Of a DNA stretch of 64,000 nucleotides, positions 61,194 through 64,000 are shown in pieces; the stretch's first letter is position 1; each line of letters opens with the position of its first letter. The DNA is from Streptomyces agglomeratus (lineage in GTDB: Bacteria; Actinomycetota; Actinomycetes; Streptomycetales; Streptomycetaceae), in assembly GCF_001746415.1 (NCBI RefSeq), contig NZ_MEHJ01000001.1, positions 5,090,501 to 5,154,500 on the forward strand. The letters are read 5' to 3'. The position numbers were made by a program, and so were the translations under genes. Under the pieces are notes generated by a model. The model saw only the letters and a program-made list of their open reading frames with translations. It was not told the origin of the DNA and did no database searches.

Positions 61194-63428
61194 GTGTCTG
61201 AGATCCACACCATCGACCAGTCGGAAGAGCCGGACCTTACTGAGACCAGCGAGGAAACGGCGGCCGTGCTGCCGTTTCCACTCCGCAAGAAGACCCAGGA
61301 CGAGCCCACCGCGCCGGGTGAGGTCAAGCCCGGAGAGTGGGAAGCGGAGCTCCCCGACGACACCGCCGACGAGGACGACGACGGAGTGTCGGAGGGCGAT
61401 CCGGTCGACCCGCCGCGTGAGAAGTACCCGCCGTCCATTAGCGAATGGATGGAAGCCCACGACAAGGCGCGGCCGACCGTCCTTCCCGACTGGGTCAAGC
61501 TGCCCGACCAGCGCGCCGCAGTGCGCAAGTGGGCGGTGCGGCACTACTCGACGATGGTCGGGTATCACGCGCTACGCCTGCCCTGCGTCTACACGCCGAA
61601 GCTGTTGGCCTACTCGCCGCGCGGTGCGTGGCGTTGGTCGACTGCGGTCGGCCGGTGGGTGTCCGACGCAGAGGGTTTGCCGGTCCGCCTTGCGGCCGTG
61701 CGTGCGGAGGATGCGGGCGAGTACCTGAAGCTGTCGCGGCAGCGGGACGCGCGGGTGAAGCTGCGTAGCGTCATCGCCACCGTGAGCGGGTTCGTCGGCC
61801 TGGTTGCCGCGCTCACGCTGTACGTCATAGCCCCGTCGTGGCTGCTGATGTTGTCGGTGGCGGCGTTGACGAGCGTGCTCGGCTTCGCGGGGGCGCCGGC
61901 CGACCGGCCGCTGATCGACCGGGCCAAGGTGACGTTCCGCAGGCGCAAGCTGTCGTCGGACATCATCACGCGGGCGTTCACCGCGGCCGGGCTGACCGTG
62001 AAGGATCAGGGCATTGCTTTCCCGCGGCCGATCGGCCGGGACGGGGACGGCTGGCGCGTCGTGGTCGACCTGCCGTACGGCAAGTCGTTCGCGGATGCTC
62101 TGGCCAAACGCAAGGCGCTGGCGTCCGGCATCGACATCGCGGCCACCCAACTGTTCCTGGACCCTGATCTGTCCTCGGAGCGCAGGGTGTCGATGTGGAT
62201 TGCCGACCGTGACCCGCTCGCGGTTCCCTCCGGTCGCACACCGCTGCTGGGCGCGACGCGGGTGGACTTCTGGCAGCCGTTCCCGTGGGGCGTGGACGAG
62301 CGGGGCAACCCGGTCATGGCATCGATGCTGTGGCTGTCACTGCTGGTCGGAGCGGTTCCCCGGCAGGGCAAGACGTTCTCTGCCCGCACGATCGCCCTCG
62401 CTGCGGCGCTGGACCCGCATGTGCGGCTCATTGTCTTCGACGGCAAGGCGTCGCCGGACTGGCGCGCGTTCGCCAAGGTCGCGCACCGCATCGGTTTCGG
62501 CATCGTGCCCCGCAACGGCGTCGACCCGGTGGAGCAACTGGTCGCCGCGCTGATGGAGCTGAAGGCCGATGTGGAGGACCGCTACCACCGGCTGTCCGAA
62601 CTGCCGCTGCACATCTGCCCCGAGGGCAAGCTCACCCCGGAGATCAGCCGGGACAAGAAGCTGAACATGCCGCTCACGCTGGTCGTCGTGGACGAGGTGC
62701 AGGAGTACTTGCAGCACCCCGTGCACGGCAAGACCGTCCTTGAGCTGCTGGTCTACCTCGCCCGCGTGGCGCCGGCCGTCGGCGTCTCGGTCATGAACTC
62801 GACGCAGAAGCCGGACGACACCGCCTGCCCGTCGGTCCTGCGCGACCAGCACCAGGCCCGCTTCTCCCTGCGGGTCGGTTCCTGGCAGGTCTCCGACGTG
62901 GTGCTCGGTGCGGGCTCCTACAGCGAGGGCCTGGACGCATCCCGGTTGCTCAAGTCCCACAAGGGCGTGGGGCTGCTCAAGGGCATGTCAGATGAGGCGG
63001 GGATCGTCCGCACCTACCTTGCCGACGGCCGCGACGCCGACAGCGTCCTGACCCGCGCCCGCGCCCTGCGGGAGGACGAAGGGACCCTGTCCGGCGACGC
63101 CGCCGGAGAGGTCGCCGCCGTACACAACGGCGACGCGATCCTGACCGACGTGGCCGCGGTGTTGGGCCGCAAAGAAGACAAGGTCTGGTCCGAGACCGTC
63201 GTCGACCGCCTCGCGGACCTGAACCCGGACGCCTACGGCGAGTGGGCCGCGCTGGAGGGCCGCGCCAAGGCCGACCAGCTCGCTGCCGCGCTCAAGCCCT
63301 ACGGCATCAAGACCGACCAGGTGTGGGGCAAGACCGACAGCGGCAAGGGCGCCAACCGCCGCGGCATCGAGCGCCAGCACATCATCGACGCCGTCACGGA
63401 GCGCAACAAGAAGCGAGCCGCGAAGTAG
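61194..63428 (+). CDS. traB: TraB/TraSA-type FtsK-SpoIIIE DNA translocase
   Basis: 744-residue hexameric ATPase that moves double-stranded element DNA into the recipient. An acidic N-terminus (about 1-80) is followed by two membrane helices (VSGFVGLVAALTLYVI and WLLMLSVAALTSVLGFAG, about 195-232) and the motor: Walker A GAVPRQGKTFSART (about 385), Walker B LTLVVVDEVQEYL (about 497), and SVMNSTQKPDDTACPSVLRDQH. The C-terminal part (about 650-740) has ADQLAAALKPYGIKTDQVWGK and a basic RGIERQHIIDAVTERNKKRAAK end, a winged-helix-like position that in TraB proteins reads the clt sequence. GGAAGGAG precedes GTG 61194. Confidence 0.92.
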   Translation: MSEIHTIDQSEEPDLTETSEETAAVLPFPLRKKTQDEPTAPGEVKPGEWEAELPDDTADEDDDGVSEGDPVDPPREKYPPSISEWMEAHDKARPTVLPDWVKLPDQRAAVRKWAVRHYSTMVGYHALRLPCVYTPKLLAYSPRGAWRWSTAVGRWVSDAEGLPVRLAAVRAEDAGEYLKLSRQRDARVKLRSVIATVSGFVGLVAALTLYVIAPSWLLMLSVAALTSVLGFAGAPADRPLIDRAKVTFRRRKLSSDIITRAFTAAGLTVKDQGIAFPRPIGRDGDGWRVVVDLPYGKSFADALAKRKALASGIDIAATQLFLDPDLSSERRVSMWIADRDPLAVPSGRTPLLGATRVDFWQPFPWGVDERGNPVMASMLWLSLLVGAVPRQGKTFSARTIALAAALDPHVRLIVFDGKASPDWRAFAKVAHRIGFGIVPRNGVDPVEQLVAALMELKADVEDRYHRLSELPLHICPEGKLTPEISRDKKLNMPLTLVVVDEVQEYLQHPVHGKTVLELLVYLARVAPAVGVSVMNSTQKPDDTACPSVLRDQHQARFSLRVGSWQVSDVVLGAGSYSEGLDASRLLKSHKGVGLLKGMSDEAGIVRTYLADGRDADSVLTRARALREDEGTLSGDAAGEVAAVHNGDAILTDVAAVLGRKEDKVWSETVVDRLADLNPDAYGEWAALEGRAKADQLAAALKPYGIKTDQVWGKTDSGKGANRRGIERQHIIDAVTERNKKRAAK

Positions 63429-63434
63429 CCCGCA

Positions 63435-63517
63435 GAGGTTGCTAGGTCTAGCAAGCCCCCTCGCTAGACCTAGCAACCTCGCTAGCGACCCAAACCCACC
63501 CTGATCAGGTCGCTAGC
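63435..63517. repeat. CTAG-rich inverted repeats after traB (candidate clt locus)
   Basis: A perfect 18-base inverted repeat (63435-63452 with 63463-63480; left arm starts GAGGTTGCTAGG) with a ten-base loop is followed at once by a second one, GCTAGCGACC (63481-63490) with GGTCGCTAGC (63508-63517). CTAG occurs seven times in 63442-63524 and once more at 63588, although CTAG is normally scarce in such genomes. The first hairpin could also end traB transcription. Confidence 0.75.
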
Positions 63518-63568
63518 ACCTAGCGGCCCACCTGCGGAAACCCCCGAAACTCACCCTGGAGGCCCTTC

Positions 63569-63850
63569 GTGACCCTTCCCGCGCTCGCTAGCGCCCTCCT
63601 GATCCTTCTCACTCTCTGTTACGCCTGCGTGTGCGCTGCCCAGCCATTCGGTCGCTGCCGCAAGTGCGACGGACTCGGCTTCCAGCTCACCCACGACCGC
63701 AAGGGACGGCCCAAGCGCGGCAAGCACTGCCGCCGCTGCAACGGCCACGGCATCCGCATACGGCGCGGCCGACACCTGTGGAACCAGTGGGCCCGCACCT
63801 ACCGCCAAGGCACCGCCCCCACCCCCAAACACCCCGCCCAGAAGGGATAG
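63569..63850 (+). CDS. Small membrane-anchored protein with two CxxCxGxG motifs
   Basis: 93 residues. An N-terminal helix (LPALASALLILLTLCYACVC) is followed by two DnaJ-like zinc motifs, CRKCDGLGF and CRRCNGHGI, 25 residues apart, and a basic tail. GGAGG lies seven bases before GTG 63569. It starts the gene set downstream of traB and is likely one of the short spread (spd) proteins; the function is unproven. Confidence 0.8.
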   Translation: MTLPALASALLILLTLCYACVCAAQPFGRCRKCDGLGFQLTHDRKGRPKRGKHCRRCNGHGIRIRRGRHLWNQWARTYRQGTAPTPKHPAQKG

Positions 63851-63856
63851 CCACCC

Positions 63857-64000
63857 ATGGCCATCACCGTCTCCCTCGTCGCCCTGTTCGGACTCGTCCT
63901 GTTCTTCCTCCTGCGCTCCAAGTCCCTCGGCTACGGGTCCGCCTTCATCGCCATGATGTTCGGCTTCTACCTCGCCTCCACCGGAGCCTCCAAGCCGATG
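63857..64000 (+). CDS. Small membrane protein, cut by window end (spread-type candidate)
   Basis: Forty-eight codons are present from ATG 63857: MAITVSLVALFGLVLFFLLRSKSLGYGSAFIAMMFGFYLASTGA, giving two hydrophobic helices. Very small two-helix proteins of this kind (SpdA-like) follow tra genes in Streptomyces plasmids. It starts six bases after the preceding stop. Confidence 0.65.
   Translation, partial: MAITVSLVALFGLVLFFLLRSKSLGYGSAFIAMMFGFYLASTGASKPM

Larger units (their letters stand above)
53545..64000. mobile_element. Actinomycete integrative and conjugative element (AICE), left portion
   Basis: The left border is the tRNA-Arg fragment. Inside are a GntR regulator, a DUF2637 spread protein, an RRQRL zinc protein and a TraB-type FtsK translocase, the set typical of pSAM2/SLP1-like elements that transfer double-stranded DNA between mycelia. 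Base composition in 53.9-56.1 kb is visibly more AT-rich than the core chromosome. Replication (RepSA or similar), excision and integrase genes are not yet seen and are expected past 64 kb together with the reconstituted tRNA gene. Confidence 0.88.

Overview
The window reads as a chromosomal segment of a Streptomyces-type actinomycete. It has very high G+C, strong GC3 bias, GTG starts, many GTGA/ATGA gene overlaps and only occasional TTA codons. The gene neighbourhood (leucine/acyl-CoA carboxylase, citrate synthase, copper ATPase and chaperone) is one I recall from the conserved core of Streptomyces chromosomes; no database search was possible.

Region by region. 1-8.3 kb: branched-chain/acyl-CoA catabolism, with a biotin carboxylase and carboxyltransferase pair, a TetR repressor, an acyl-CoA dehydrogenase and a TesB thioesterase. 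Three copies of one GTTA-n8-TAAC palindrome link the carboxylase promoter to the repressor promoter. 8.3-14.2 kb: a PucR-type regulator divergent from a Na+/solute symporter, an agmatinase/guanidinobutyrase-type ureohydrolase and a ThDP decarboxylase, best explained as arginine/guanidino-compound use. 14.4-24 kb: exported proteins (beta-lactamase-like protein, small secreted protein, S37 peptidase, lipoprotein, GH3 glycosidase) around a fused two-half ABC exporter. 24-31 kb: sugar genes, including a LacI regulator, a Gfo/Idh/MocA dehydrogenase, a DUF993 aldolase-like protein and two TIM-barrel isomerases, with a frameshifted binding-protein-like gene. 31-35 kb: RecD2-like helicase and citrate synthase. 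35-38.1 kb: CopA and CopZ-like protein behind a textbook CsoR box. 38.2-39 kb: an orphan double-glycine RiPP-like peptide and a small HTH protein. 39.2-46.5 kb: myo-inositol catabolism (IolE-like divergent from IolC, an aldolase-like protein, IolB, IolD and MmsA), without IolG or a transporter. 46.7-53.4 kb: DUF4291, a subtilisin, a GNAT, an extracellular hydrolase fused to an ABC ATPase with its permease, and a DUF1772 protein.

53.5-64 kb: an actinomycete integrative and conjugative element (AICE). Its left end is marked by a displaced 3' fragment of a tRNA-Arg(UCU) gene. It carries cargo (a possible PD-(D/E)XK nuclease with a TTA codon, and a small protein/membrane protein pair), regulators (XRE/TPR, GntR, a WhiB-like protein with an extra Cys/His tail) and a transfer module (DUF2637 spread protein, RRQRL zinc protein, TraB-type FtsK translocase). 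Just after traB lies a dense cluster of CTAG-containing inverted repeats, a candidate clt transfer locus. Rep, Xis, Int and the intact tRNA gene are expected beyond the right edge.

Most promising for novelty are the hydrolase-ABC ATPase fusion, the AICE cargo and its CTAG repeat locus, the orphan RiPP peptide, the Wbl fusion, and the helically phased TTGATCAC triplet at 30.86 kb.
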